Assembly (NCBI GenBank): GCA_030789695.1
Contig: CM061139.1
Location: forward strand, 108,474,837 to 108,538,836
Length of the DNA stretch: 64,000 bases
Origin: Scilla litardierei
Taxonomy: Eukaryota; Streptophyta; Magnoliopsida; Asparagales; Asparagaceae
Reading direction: 5' to 3'
The notes beneath the pieces were generated by a model, which was not told the origin of the DNA, ran no database searches, and was given only the letters and a program-made list of their open reading frames with translations. The position numbers and the translations under genes were made by a program. Positions 22,496-32,470 of the stretch are shown here, one piece after another (the first letter of the stretch is position 1; each line of letters starts with the position of its first letter).

Positions 22496-23164
22496 TCTTA
22501 GGGGTGGCAAAATGAGCCCGACCCGACCCGACCCGACCCGAACCCGGCATCCTAAACCGGGTATGGGTAGGGGCCAATACGGGTCAAGTATGAAACGAGT
22601 TGACCCGACCCGACCCGGATAAAATTCGAGTCGGGTATGGGTTTGGCATGTCAACCCGAATGACCCGAATTCAACCCGGTTTACTTTCTCTATTTATATA
22701 AAAAAATTATAATAACTTCAATACACAGTCGCAATGGGGAGTTGTGCTTGTATGATCGAATGTTTGTCCTCTTCTTTAAGAGATCTTGTATTCAATTCCC
22801 TTTACATACAACTTTTTAGTTAATTTTATTACTTCCGTTAATAAAATGGTAACGTTAATTATACTTCATTAATGTCATCGGTGTGGTTTAAGCGACGAGC
22901 TACTGGAAATTATGCAACACTTAATAAATTTTCGGTGGCTCTTAATAAATAGCTGGATATCGAAAAAGGCGCAGTTGTGTATAAGTCAAATCTTAACCCG
23001 ACGGGTTAACCCGAACCCGACCCGAAAATTTTCCGGGTCACCCGAACCCGACCCGGATTCAATCCGGGTCGAATCCGGGTCGGGTTAGGGTTTACCCCTA
23101 AACGGGTCGGGTCAAATCTGACCCGACCCGAACCCGAACCCACCCGACCCGTTTGCCACCCCTA
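22496..23164 (+). mobile_element. hAT-like TIR element with GGGTCGGG ends
   Basis: Terminal inverted repeats TAGGGGTGGCAAA and TTTGCCACCCCTA are followed inward by runs of ACCCGACCCG / CGGGTCGGGT. Flanks GATCCGAA (22488-22495) and GATCCGAT (23165-23172) are a 7/8 match to an 8-bp target duplication, with three extra bases before the left TIR. There is no transposase, so it is non-autonomous. The middle contains a weak tRNA-like stretch. Related elements are at 46921-47558 and 50956-51697. Confidence 0.7.
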
Positions 23165-23321
23165 GATCCGATTGCTGCAGATTTCAACAATTTTAGAATG
23201 ATATAACTTTTGTAACCAGTGGATCAGGAGTCGAATTCTCGAGACACCCATATTTATTATTTATTTAATGGGTTTAGTTATATGCATGGCAAAATTGTAT
23301 AACAATTGATTTTATTTAAAA
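23165..23321. repeat. tandem repeat unit 3 (partial)
   Basis: Continues the unit interrupted by the hAT-like element (GATTGCTGCAGATTTCAAC onward) and is itself interrupted by element A at 23322. The last five bases, TAAAA (23317-23321), are the left target duplication of element A. Confidence 0.5.
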
Positions 23322-23496
23322 TGTTATGAATGAGGGAGGCCTTTGGCCTCCCCTCCTTCATTACCCATTCATTAGGCCCCCATTACTTAGAGTAATGGGG
23401 ACCCTTGGTCTCCTAGAGGCTTTTGGCCTCCCCACTATGAGATATATAAATAGAGCACCATGGCTCTTAGCTATGGTGACTTATTCTTAGCAATGA

Positions 23497-23576
<80 letters not shown>

Positions 23577-23595
23577 AGTTCATTATCATACAACA
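23322..23595 (+). repeat. element A 5' LTR
   Basis: A 274-bp LTR from TGTTATGAATG to TACAACA. It contains GAGGCC/GGCCTC inverted repeats, a TATA box (GATATATAAATAGAG, 23,441-23,455), and a 75-bp (CT)n tract at 23501-23575, compared with about 29 bp in the 3' LTR. Confidence 0.9.
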
Positions 23596-23610
23596 CGTTA
23601 TCAGCACGTT
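23596..23610 (+). promoter_or_regulatory. element A primer-binding region
   Basis: CGTTATCAGCACGTT follows the LTR directly. The same CGTTATCAGCACG follows the element B LTR. It shares only the ATCAG core with the usual copia iMet site TGGTATCAGAGC, so the primer tRNA or priming position may differ. The assignment rests on position. Confidence 0.55.
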
Positions 23611-24655
23611 TGCTCTAAAATTCTTTGAGCTTTTCATCCCGTCTCCCCTCAAAAATCCATCCCCTACGCGCGAAGGAATCTATTGTTGCGGCGTACCTTT
23701 GCGGCTCTCCGTTGCGGCGATCCGTTTTGGCGTATTAGGAGCGTGGATTTCTCTTTCTACGGATTTTCTGTTTTTACGATCGTCCCTAGATTATTTAATC
23801 TAGAGGTAATACTTTTTGATCCCGTAGAAAATTACAATATATTGATAAACATGATTTTACAAAGCTTATCTTAAAGTCTTGTATAAATCTGATTAATAAC
23901 AAAAATTTAAAAAAAAAAGAAATTTGTGGCCGGGAAATCTGAAGATGCAAATGCCTAAGATGTTATCACTTGTCACCATTTTGAATGGCGTGGGGCCTAG
24001 CCAAATTCATCGAACCCCTCTAAATGGCATGCTAAATTCAAAGCTTTTGTCTTGTTGGACCTAAAATTCTAGCAATATGTGCCAGTTTGCATACAGTGCA
24101 TTAACACTAGCAATTAAGCATGACCTTGCATAAGCATCTTACTTACTGTGTGCAAAATCAAGGCAGCAACGTCAAATTTGAAAAATAATAATAATAATAA
24201 TAATTGAAGAAGGAGATAAAACTGACAATGAAAAATGCAATGAGCTATATGCTATTATATATAATAAATCATACTATCTGTATGTTTTATGGGCCTGCAA
24301 TCCCATTCCGATTAATTATTATTTTGGTTTTCCAAATAGGGCCAGAAGCCCAGTTAATCCAATTGCAAATTTTATATGTCAATTAAAATTTTGCAACTGG
24401 GCCTGAAGCCCAAAGATTAATACTAAATTAATTTGGCTTATTGGGCTAGAAGCCAAGTTAATAAAATTGCTTATTAAAATGATTAATATTTTACTTATGG
24501 GCCTGCAGCTCCAATGAAAATATTAATTTATTTTAATTTCTTGTTATGGGCCTGACGCCCAATTTGTCATATTGCTAAAATTATGTTAAACATCACTCTT
24601 GCATTATTAATTATTTATGGAATATTAAGATTTTTCAAAATATAATTATCTTAAA

Positions 24656-24718
24656 GATCCTGAGACCGCTCTGCCGTTAGTCAACTAACCTAACGGTGTA
24701 TGACGTTTCCACGTGGTC
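24656..24718 (+). promoter_or_regulatory. 63-nt conserved leader block (element A copy)
   Basis: About 94 percent identical by eye and equal in length to 32321-32383 in element B, although the surrounding leaders have diverged beyond alignment. It contains CCGTTAG-(9 nt)-CTAACGG, a perfect 7-bp stem. A retained cis-acting RNA signal is the likely reason for conservation; packaging, dimerisation and reverse-transcription roles are all possible. Confidence 0.65.
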
Positions 24719-25360
24719 TACGAGATAATCATATTTTCTAGTTTCCTTTACCATATGTTATGCTTGAGATATATGCGTGGTTGTTTATTTTTATGCCTGT
24801 AGCATATTTAGAACTGCGTGGATGTTTAAATAAGTAAAAATGTGTTTTTCGGGATCGGCCATTGTATACCTATTTACTTTCCTTGCACTTTTATTTTCTT
24901 TTGAGAGAATTTGTAAGTGAGGAAATTTGTATTTTAAAGCCAAAGCTCGATGCAACAGCACATAGAATTGATGAAAACTCCTTCAATGGATCATGATGTC
25001 GGTCAATGTGCTTGGCTAAGTTTGCTGGACCAACCTAGCTTGACTGGGTAACAAGTGGTCCTGGCTTAGTCAATTCCCTGGCCGCGTCCGCTGGACCGCA
25101 AGGAGTCGATTCATGACTGTGTAAGCCAAAGCTCGATGCAACAGCATATGAAGACGGAGATATAGGGACCCAGTTCAGTTTGGGTTTCCAAAGTTGTATT
25201 ATTATTATTTTTTTTTTCTATTATGGACTTTAAACGAACTTTGGACTGTGTACTATTTTGGGTATCTGGCCGATCCCCGCATTTTTACTTGTTTTTTTTT
25301 CTTTATGCATGAATTTTTGAATTTTAATTAATTCATGCTCATTTTAAAATACGTAGATAA

Positions 25361-26374
25361 ATGGCAAAATTGGCAAGCGTCGATTTTGAGGTCCTCGATT
25401 CTGCAGGGACAAATTACCTGAGTTGGCGAGTGGACCTGAAGTTCCACTTGCGTTCAATGGCCCTCCTTGGGTCCATTTTGGCTCCTTCCTCGGCCCCAGC
25501 AGCGGCCGAAGCTTCTGCTACAGCTAGCAGCAGCCCCACAACAACTGTATCCGATGTAGATAAGGCGAAAGCCATAATCTACATTAGGAAGCATATAGAT
25601 CGGACCTTAAAGGCCGAATACTTAACGATTGAGGACCCGAAGGACCTGTGGACAGCACTGGAAGCACGGTATAAACATCAAATTGATGTTATATTACCCC
25701 GTGCCAGTTATGAGTGGGAAAACCTCAGACTTCAGGACTATAAGTCCGTCGCTGAGTATAATTCTGCACTTCATAACATCATCTCACGCCTGAAGTTGTG
25801 CGGTGAAGAAGTGACAGAACAGCGCATGTTGGAAAAAACATTTACCTCGTTTCACGAGAAAGATGCAATCCTCATGCAGCAGCATCGTGAACGCAACTTC
25901 ACGAGATTCTCCGATCTGATCTCATGCCTACTTAGAGCAGAGCAGAATCGAGATTTACTGCTAGCAACTCATAACTTACGTCCAGCTGGCACTGCCCCTA
26001 TCCCTGAAGCCCACCATGTTTCTCCCCAGAAGTGGAAAAACAAGAGGAAGACTAAAAATACTAAAGGGAAAGCGGTAATGAAGCAACCAAGAGGTGCAGC
26101 TCCCCAGACAAACAAAAACAATAAAGGGAAAAGAAACTTCACTTGGAAGCGAAAGGACACCAAGCACGTGTCACTTCCAAAGAAGACCTGGGAGGACAAA
26201 TGCCATAGATGCGGCATGACTGGCCATTGGTCCAGAAACTGCCGCACTCCTCGCCACCTACAGGATCTATATCAGGCGAGCCAGAAGTCTCGACCTGAAA
26301 CAAACTTGACAGGTGTACAGCCGCCAACAGTCTTTACTGCTAAAGACTTCGAGAACGACGATCTGCTAGATTAA
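25361..26374 (+). CDS. copia gag (element A)
   Basis: An intact 337-aa capsid protein starting MAKLASVDFEVLDSAGTNYL. The N-terminal part has the GxNYLSWRVDLKFHLRSM gag motif (residues 16-33). The central domain (about 65-210) has LKAEYLTIEDPKDLWTALEARY, YEWENLRLQDYKSVAEYNS and LKLCGEEVTEQRMLEKTFTSFHEKD, matching the UBN2/copia gag family. Then comes a Lys/Asn/Arg-rich basic stretch and a CX2CX4HX4C zinc knuckle (CHRCGMTGHWSRNC, about 285-298). The protein would form cytoplasmic particles and bind element RNA. The acceptor-like site four bases before the ATG is discussed under findings. No lesion is seen; this is the only full-length gag in the window. Confidence 0.93.
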   Translation: MAKLASVDFEVLDSAGTNYLSWRVDLKFHLRSMALLGSILAPSSAPAAAEASATASSSPTTTVSDVDKAKAIIYIRKHIDRTLKAEYLTIEDPKDLWTALEARYKHQIDVILPRASYEWENLRLQDYKSVAEYNSALHNIISRLKLCGEEVTEQRMLEKTFTSFHEKDAILMQQHRERNFTRFSDLISCLLRAEQNRDLLLATHNLRPAGTAPIPEAHHVSPQKWKNKRKTKNTKGKAVMKQPRGAAPQTNKNNKGKRNFTWKRKDTKHVSLPKKTWEDKCHRCGMTGHWSRNCRTPRHLQDLYQASQKSRPETNLTGVQPPTVFTAKDFENDDLLD

Positions 26375-26505
26375 GCATCATCATTTATCTATGCATTTAG
26401 AATTCGATGTATCTTCATCTGTTATTTGCTTTAGTGCGGACTTTTATTTATGAATGTTGTCTACATTTTCCCTCAAATAAAATTTCTTTTTTTTGGCTTA
26501 TATAG
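26375..26505 (+). other. gag-pol spacer with acceptor-like end
   Basis: 131 bp between the gag TAA and the pol ATG. It ends in a T-rich tract and TATAG directly before ATG 26506, a good plant 3' splice-site shape. Element D has a 134-bp spacer in the same place with a similar T-rich tract ending in TATAA, so AG is lost there. Confidence 0.6.
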
Positions 26506-29500
26506 ATGATGTCTGAGTGCCTAGTGGACAGTGCCTCGACGCACACAATCCTTCGCGATCATTGCTATTTTAATAGCTTAAACAAATATGACGGTCCTGT
26601 TATCACAATTTCAGGACTGTCCCAAATAATCGAAGGAACTGGTGAAGCAATTATATTGCTCCCAAATAACACAAAACTTCAAATTAATAATGCATTATTC
26701 TCTCCTATATCAAACAGAAATCTCGTAAGTTTCAAGGATTTCCGTTTAAACGGATATCACTTAGAGACCAGGGATAAAAATAAGGTTGAATATCTAATTG
26801 TAACTCGTCAAAAAGATGACCGGAAGATCATCTGCGAGCGATTCAAGGGACTCCCGTCGGGTCTATACCAAACATACATTCAACCAGTAGAAGCCAATAT
26901 GATTGAACACCAGACGTGCCAATCACTACCAGAATTCCAACTCTGGCACAATAAACTTGGTCACCCTGGAACAGCAATGATGCGCCGCATCATCACTGAA
27001 TCCCGTGGACACAAATTGAAGAACCTGAAGATTCTTCAAAAGGGTGAATTTCCATGTCTCCCTTGTTTTAAGGGAAAACTAATAACGAGACCATGCCTCC
27101 TGAAAGTGGGATTAGAGTCTCCTGGCTTCCTTGAGAGAATTCATGGTGACATTTGCGGGCCTATTCACCCCGCAAGTGGCCCATTTCGGTACTTCATGGT
27201 ACTGATTGATGCATCAACCAAATGGTCTTATGTGTGCCTCTTGTCCACCCGCAACCTAGCTTTTCCAAAGCTATTGGCACAAATAATAAGGTTGCGTGCT
27301 CATTTCCCCGATAACCATATCAAGAAACTACGTCTTGATAATGCGGGAGAATTTACTTCACAAGTCTTCGAAGACTATTGCCGGGCAACGGGTATTGAAG
27401 TTGAACATCCGGTAGCACATGTTCACACCCAAAACGGATTAGCTGAGGCTCTTATAAAGAGACTCCAATGGATTGCACGTCCATTGCTTATGCAATCCCA
27501 GTTGCCTGTGGATGCTTGGGGGCATGCTATTTTACATGCCGCATCACTTATTAGGATAAGACCCTCTGGAGGTCACACTTTATCCCCGATGCAACTAGCA
27601 TACGGCGCACCTCCGGATATCTCTCATTTGAGAGTGTTTGGTTGTGCGGTATATGTCCCAATAGCACCACCGCAGAGGACCAAAATGGGTCCTCAGCGTC
27701 GTCTAGGTATATATATTGGGTTTGATTCGCCCGCTATTATCAGATACCTTGAACCCCTGACGGGTGACGCATTCAAGGCACGTTTTGCAGACTGTGAATT
27801 TAATGAGAAATTTTTTCCAAAACTGGGCACACAGTCTAAGAAGCCAGAAGCTTCTGAGACCATTAGTTGGGACCAGAAGTCTTTGTCCCTATATGATCCG
27901 CGTACTAATCTGTGTGAAGATGAGATCCTGAAGATCCTTCACATCCAGAATACAGTACATCTTTTACCGGATAAATTCACGGACAACCAGAAGATTGTCC
28001 GTTCACACGTCCCCGCTGCCAATACGCCAGCTAGGATTGACATCCCCATAGATGGATGCAGCCCACCGGCAGCAGAATTGGTTGTACCTCAAATGAAAAG
28101 AGGACGCCCACCAAGTTCAAAAGATAAAGTTCCTCGAAAGAGGAAGACTCCTGGCGATACTAAGATTATCCCCCCACAGGATGCTGAGCTCAGACCAGCT
28201 ACTTCTCCCCTCCTGATTTCCCCAGCAGAGGAAACAATAGGAGAAACATCTTTAAATTTTGTACGTACTGGAGAAGTACTGGACAGAAATAGCATAGTCG
28301 TCGACGACGATTTTGCGTTCGATATTGCCGTTCACGTCACTGAATATGACGATGACGTCGAACCACGATCTCTAGCGGAATGTAAACGCAGAGATGATTG
28401 GCCAAAGTGGGACGAGGCAATAAGAGTAGAGCTGGACTCACTCTTGAAACGCAAAGTCTTTGGACCAGTAGTCCAAACACCAGTAGGTGTAAAACCTGTG
28501 GGATATAAGTGGGTTTTCATAAGAAAAAGAGATGAAAATAATGTGATCGTTCGCTATAAGGCACGCCTTGTAGCCCAGGGATTTTCCCAAAGACCGGGGA
28601 TTGATTACGAAGATACGTATTCCCCAGTCATGGATTCGATCACCTTCCGATTTTTAATCAGCCTAACTTCTCTGGAAAGCCTAGAAATGCAGCTCATGGA
28701 CGTTGTGACTGCATATCTATATGGCGATATAGATAAAAATATCTATATGCGACTTCCTGATGGGTTTAATCTACCCCCAGAGATGAAAGAGATACCTCGG
28801 GACGTATTCTCTGTAAGGCTACATAGATCATTATATGGTCTAAAACAATCGGGCAAGATGTGGTATAACAGACTAAGTGATTTTCTTGCACAGCAAGGAT
28901 TCACGAATAACGAAGTCTGCACGTGTATCTTTATCAAAAGAACGGGAACATGATTTGTCATCATAGCTGTATATGTAGATGACTTAAATCTCATAGGATC
29001 TCCTGCAGAGATCAAATAGATATCTGAAAGCCTTAAACATACTTTTGAAATGAAAGACCTAGGCAAAACAAAGTATTGTCTTGGCTTACAGATAGAACAC
29101 ATAAGAGGTGGAATCCTATTACACCAATCTAATTATACAAAGAAACTTCTACGCAAGTTTCATATGGATAAATGTCATCCTTTAGGTACTCCTATGGTCG
29201 TAAGATCACTAGATGTATATAAGGACCCCTTCCGGCCACTGGAAGAGGGGGAGGAGATACTGGGTCCTGAAGTACCCTACCTCAGTGCCATTGGAGCACT
29301 TCAATATCTGGCTAACTGTACGCGTCCCGATATAGCGTTTACAGTTAATCTACTAGCCAGACACAGTGCTGCGCCCACAAAGCGCCACTGAAACGGAGTA
29401 AAGCATCTTCTGCGATACCTTCATGGTTCCATTGATCTTGGACTTTACTACCAGAGAGGTGCCTCCCCCAAATTGTTTGGTTATGCTGATGCAGGTTATC

Positions 29501-29973
29501 TCTCTGATCCGCACACGGCAAAATCTCAAACAGGTTTTGTATTTACCTACGGAGGTACTGCTATCTCTTGGAGATCGGTAAAACAAACCACTACTGCTAC
29601 ATCTTCCAACCATGCAGAGCTCATCGCGATCCATGAGGCGAGCAGAGAATGTTTTTGGCTATGCTCCGTCGTCCAACACATCCTCCAATCCACTGGCCTG
29701 AAGACCAGTGATCTGGAGCCTACTGCCCTATTCGAAGACAACGCCGCATGCATTGCTCAGCTTCAGAAGGGCTACATCAAAGGCGACAGGACAAAACACA
29801 TTTCTCCCAAGTTTTTCTGGACGCACGAGCAGAAGAACGACAAGCAGATTGAAGTTCGACAGATCCAGTCATGCAACTTAGCTGATCTTTTTACTAAGGC
29901 ATTGCCTAAATGTACTTTTGTAAAGCTTGTAAAGAACATTGGTATGCGACAGTTGAAAGACCTGCAAGCCTGA
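26506..29973 (+). pseudogene. copia pol (element A), three in-frame stops
   Basis: A single reading frame of about 1,155 codons. Protease: LVDSASTHTIL (residues 5-15). GAG-pre-integrase with HNKLGHPGTAMMRRI (about 150) and CLPC. Integrase core: DICGP (about 220), IDASTKWSY, LDNAGEFTS (about 284) and the Glu-containing AHVHTQNGLAEALIKR (about 308). RT: YKWVFIRKRDENN (about 667), YKARLVAQGFSQRPGIDYEDTYSPV, MQLMDVVTAYLYG, YGLKQSGKMWYNRL and YVDDLNLI (about 826). RNase H: GYADAGYLSDPH, FEDNAACIAQ, LADLFTKALP. Stops at 28951-28953 (TGA, just before YVDD), 29017-29019 (TAG) and 29389-29391 (TGA) truncate it, so it cannot make full RT/RNase H now. No frameshift. Pol in a separate ORF from gag is unusual for copia. 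Confidence 0.93.
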
Positions 29974-29979
29974 AGCTTG

Positions 29980-30156
29980 TACGGATCAGGGGGAGTAACA
30001 TGTGAGTTGCACTCTTTTTCCTTAAGCTGTTGGGTTTTCCCACTGGGTTTTCCACAGCTAAGGTTTTAACGAGGCAAACACACTTACTCTGGATCCAGAA
30101 GTATCCACCTCTTGCCTCAGTAGCTGAGACCGAAGTGATGAATGTGTAAGGGGGAG
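29980..30156 (+). promoter_or_regulatory. PPT-proximal module and polypurine tract (A)
   Basis: One copy of the module (GATCAGGGGGAGTAAC, the GGGTTTTCCCACTGGGTTTTCC stretch, GGATCCAGAAGTATCCACC) followed by the polypurine tract AAGGGGGAG ending at 30156, directly before the 3' LTR. Confidence 0.75.
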
Positions 30157-30331
30157 TGTTATGAATGAGGGAGGCCTTTGGCCTCCCCTCCTTCATTACA
30201 CATTCATTAGGCCCTCATTACTTAGAGTAATTGGGACCATTGGTCTCCTAGAGGCTTTTGGCCTCCCCACTATGAGATATATAAATAGAGCACCATGGAT
30301 CTTAGCTATGGTGACTTATTCTTAGCAATGA

Positions 30332-30367
<36 letters not shown>

Positions 30368-30386
30368 AGTTCATTATCATACAACA
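30157..30386 (+). repeat. element A 3' LTR
   Basis: A 230-bp LTR matching 23322-23595 apart from the shorter (CT)n tract (30336-30364) and a few substitutions. It ends TACAACA at 30386, followed by target duplication TAAAA. Confidence 0.9.
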
Positions 30387-30419
30387 TAAAAAATTATCAA
30401 CCAACCAAATTTTGGTAGT

Positions 30420-30532
30420 TGTTATAAACGGGCTTTGGAGGCCCAACCCGTTAGTGGGTATCCACCCATTATGTAACCCTATTACTATAAATACAGGGCT
30501 ACGGGGTTCCGTAGCCGCCATGGTTTACAACA
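30420..30532 (+). repeat. element B 5' LTR (113 bp)
   Basis: TGTTATAAACGGGC to GGTTTACAACA, with a TATA-like CTATAAATACAGGG (30,485-30,498) and an ACGGGGTTCCGTAGCCG stretch. It is very short for a copia LTR and in the size range of TRIM/SMART elements. Confidence 0.9.
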
Positions 30533-30904
30533 CGTTATCAGCACGCTCAAAGCTAAGCCGAACCCCTGCCGACGGACGGACGTGACGGACGGACGCGACG
30601 CGAACGGGCTTCCTTCACCGAACGTCGCTAGATCCGGCGGGTAGGATCTAGAGGTAACCCTAAAACCCTAGATCTAAAATTTCATATGCGCATATGTCTA
30701 GATCCAAAATTCTTGGATCAATTGTTTAATGAAAACCAAGGTTTTTATTGTTTAAAAATCAAATTTTTACAATAAAAACGTTTTTTTTGGAGATTAAAAA
30801 TAGATTTTTTCCACTAAAAATTAGATTTTTATCCCCAAAAACCATGAAACCCTAGGGGATTTTCTCGCCGGAACGCGAACCCCCCTAGATCCCGCGCCAC
30901 CGCC

Positions 30905-32085
30905 GCCGCCGCTCGAAGCGGCGAGCGGCTATCGCCGCCGCTCGCTGCGGCGAGCGACCCCGCCGCCGGAAGCGGCGGGCTACCCCGCCGCCGGAAGCGG
31001 CGGGCAGATCCCGCCGCTCCAGCGGCGGGTCGTCCCCGCCGCCGGCAGCGGCGGGCGACCCCGCCGCTGGCCGCGGCGGGAAGATCCCGCCGCTCCAGCG
31101 GCGGGTCGTCCCCGCCGCCGGCAGCGGCGGGCGACCCCGCCGCCGGCAGCGGCGGGCGACCCCGCCGCTGGCCACAGCGGGCAGATCCCGCCGCTCCAGC
31201 GACGGGTGACCCCGCCGCTGGCCACGGCGGGCAGATCCCGCCGCTGGCCGCGGCGGGCAGATCCCGCCGCTCCAGCGGCGGGTCGTCCCCGCCGCCGGCA
31301 GCGGCGGGCGACCCCGCCGCTGGCCACGGCGGGCAGATCCCGCCGCTCCAGCGGCGGGCAGTCCCCGCCGCTGGCCACGGCGGGCAGATCCCGCCGCTCC
31401 AGCGGCGGGTCGTCCCCGCCGCCGGCAGCGGCGGGCGACCCCGCCGCTGGCCACGGCGGGCAGATCCCGCCGCTCCAGCGGCGGGTGACCCCGCCGCTGG
31501 CCACGGCGGGCAGATCCCGCCGCTCCAGCGGCGGGTCGTCCCCGCCGCCGGCAGCGGCGGGCGACCCCGCCGCTGGCCACGGCGGGCAGATCCCGCCGCT
31601 CCAGCGGCGGGTCGTCCCCGCCGCCGGCAGCGGCGGGCGACCCCGCCGCTGGCCACGGCGGGCAGATCCCGCCGCTCCAGCGGCGGGTCGTCCCCGCCGC
31701 CGGCCGCGGCGGGCAGATCCCGCCGCTCCAGCGGCGGGTCGTCCCCGCCGCCGGCAGCGGCGGGCAGTCCCCGCCGCTGGCCACGGCGGGCAGATCCCGC
31801 CGCTCCAGCGACGGGTCGTCCCCCGCCGCCGGCAGCGGCGGGTGACCCCGCCGCCGGCAGCGGCGGGCCGTCCCCGCCGCGCCAGCGGCGGACTGATCCC
31901 GCCGCCGGCAGCGGCGGGCCCCAACCCCGCCGCCGGCAGCGGCGGGCCCCGCCGCCCGCAGCGGCGGGCCCACCCACGCCGCCCGCAGCGGCGGGCCCCG
32001 CCGCCCGCAGCGGCGGGCCCACCCACGCCGCCCGCAGCGGCGGGCCCCGCCGCCGGCCGCGGCGGGCCCCACCCCCCGGCAGCCG
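30905..32085. repeat. GC-rich hairpin array in element B leader
   Basis: About 1.2 kb made of units of about 26 bp, each a self-complementary stem: CCCGCCGCT-CC-AGCGGCGGG, CCCGCCGC-CGGCA-GCGGCGGG or CCCGCCG-CTGGCCA-CGGCGGG, joined by short spacers (CAGAT, TCGTC, CGAC). Units also group in a higher-order repeat of about 78 bp. About 45 hairpins are present. ORFs of 324-420 aa on both strands are by-products of stop-free GC repeats and are not annotated as genes. Confidence 0.9.
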
Positions 32086-32320
32086 CTCGTATCGGACCCC
32101 CCCGGTGCGCGCTCATGCCCGGAAACCCTAGCCGCCTGAAGCGGCAATCCGCGCGACCAAAAACCCTAACTAGGGTTTGACCCCGAAATTTTTTTCGATT
32201 TTCAAATCTTTTTCAGATTTAATTACGATTTCGTTTTCGTCAAAATCTGTTAAATTACACAATTTTTATTCATCGCATTTTATCCGGATTATCTGATTAT
32301 TTATGTTTAATAATTAGGAA

Positions 32321-32383
32321 GATCCTGCGACCGCTCTGCCGTTAGTCAACTAACCTAACGGTGTATGACGTTGCCTAGTGGTC
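32321..32383 (+). promoter_or_regulatory. 63-nt conserved leader block (element B copy)
   Basis: Counterpart of 24656-24718 in element A, with four or so differences, all outside the CCGTTAG...CTAACGG hairpin (32339-32361). Confidence 0.65.
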
Positions 32384-32470
32384 CAATAATTATTAAACGA
32401 AAAATTTTCATTTCCATTATAAAATGCCTGTGATGATTAATTGTCTGTGTTAATCGTCTGCTATGATATT

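Larger units (their letters stand above)
23596..25360 (+). other. element A leader with hairpin array
   Basis: A 1.76-kb untranslated region between primer site and gag. It holds, in order: a donor-like CTAGAG^GTAAT (GT at 23806); six GGGC-stem units at about 24291, 24339, 24399, 24443, 24499 and 24548 (for example GGGC-CTGAA-GCCC at 24399-24411); the 63-nt block 24656-24718 with a 7-bp hairpin; an ATGC-CTGTA-GCAT hairpin at 24793-24805; and an acceptor-like ACGTAG at 25351-25356, four bases before the gag ATG. No coding ORF is supported. Element B has the same order of parts. Confidence 0.7.
23322..30386 (+). mobile_element. Ty1/copia retrotransposon, near-complete (element A)
   Basis: A 7,065-bp element flanked by the 5-bp target duplication TAAAA (23317-23321 and 30387-30391). 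LTRs are 23322-23595 and 30157-30386, and nearly all their length difference is one (CT)n tract. Layout: LTR, primer region, 1.76-kb leader with hairpins, gag (25361-26374), 131-bp spacer, pol (26506-29973) with three in-frame stops, PPT-proximal module, PPT, LTR. The copia order (integrase before RT) is clear. Gag is intact and pol keeps one frame throughout, so this is a fairly young copy and a candidate relative of the autonomous source for element B. Confidence 0.93.

Noticed and set aside
22500..23160. Interstitial telomere-like repeats (runs of CCCGACCCGA)
   Set aside because: The unit is not the plant telomere heptamer and the runs belong to the ends of a TIR element with matching flanks.
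30829..32180. Overlapping ORFs of 324-420 aa rich in Ala, Gly, Pro and Arg on both strands
   Set aside because: They arise because the GC-rich hairpin repeats lack stop codons in most frames; composition and overlap on both strands argue against genes.
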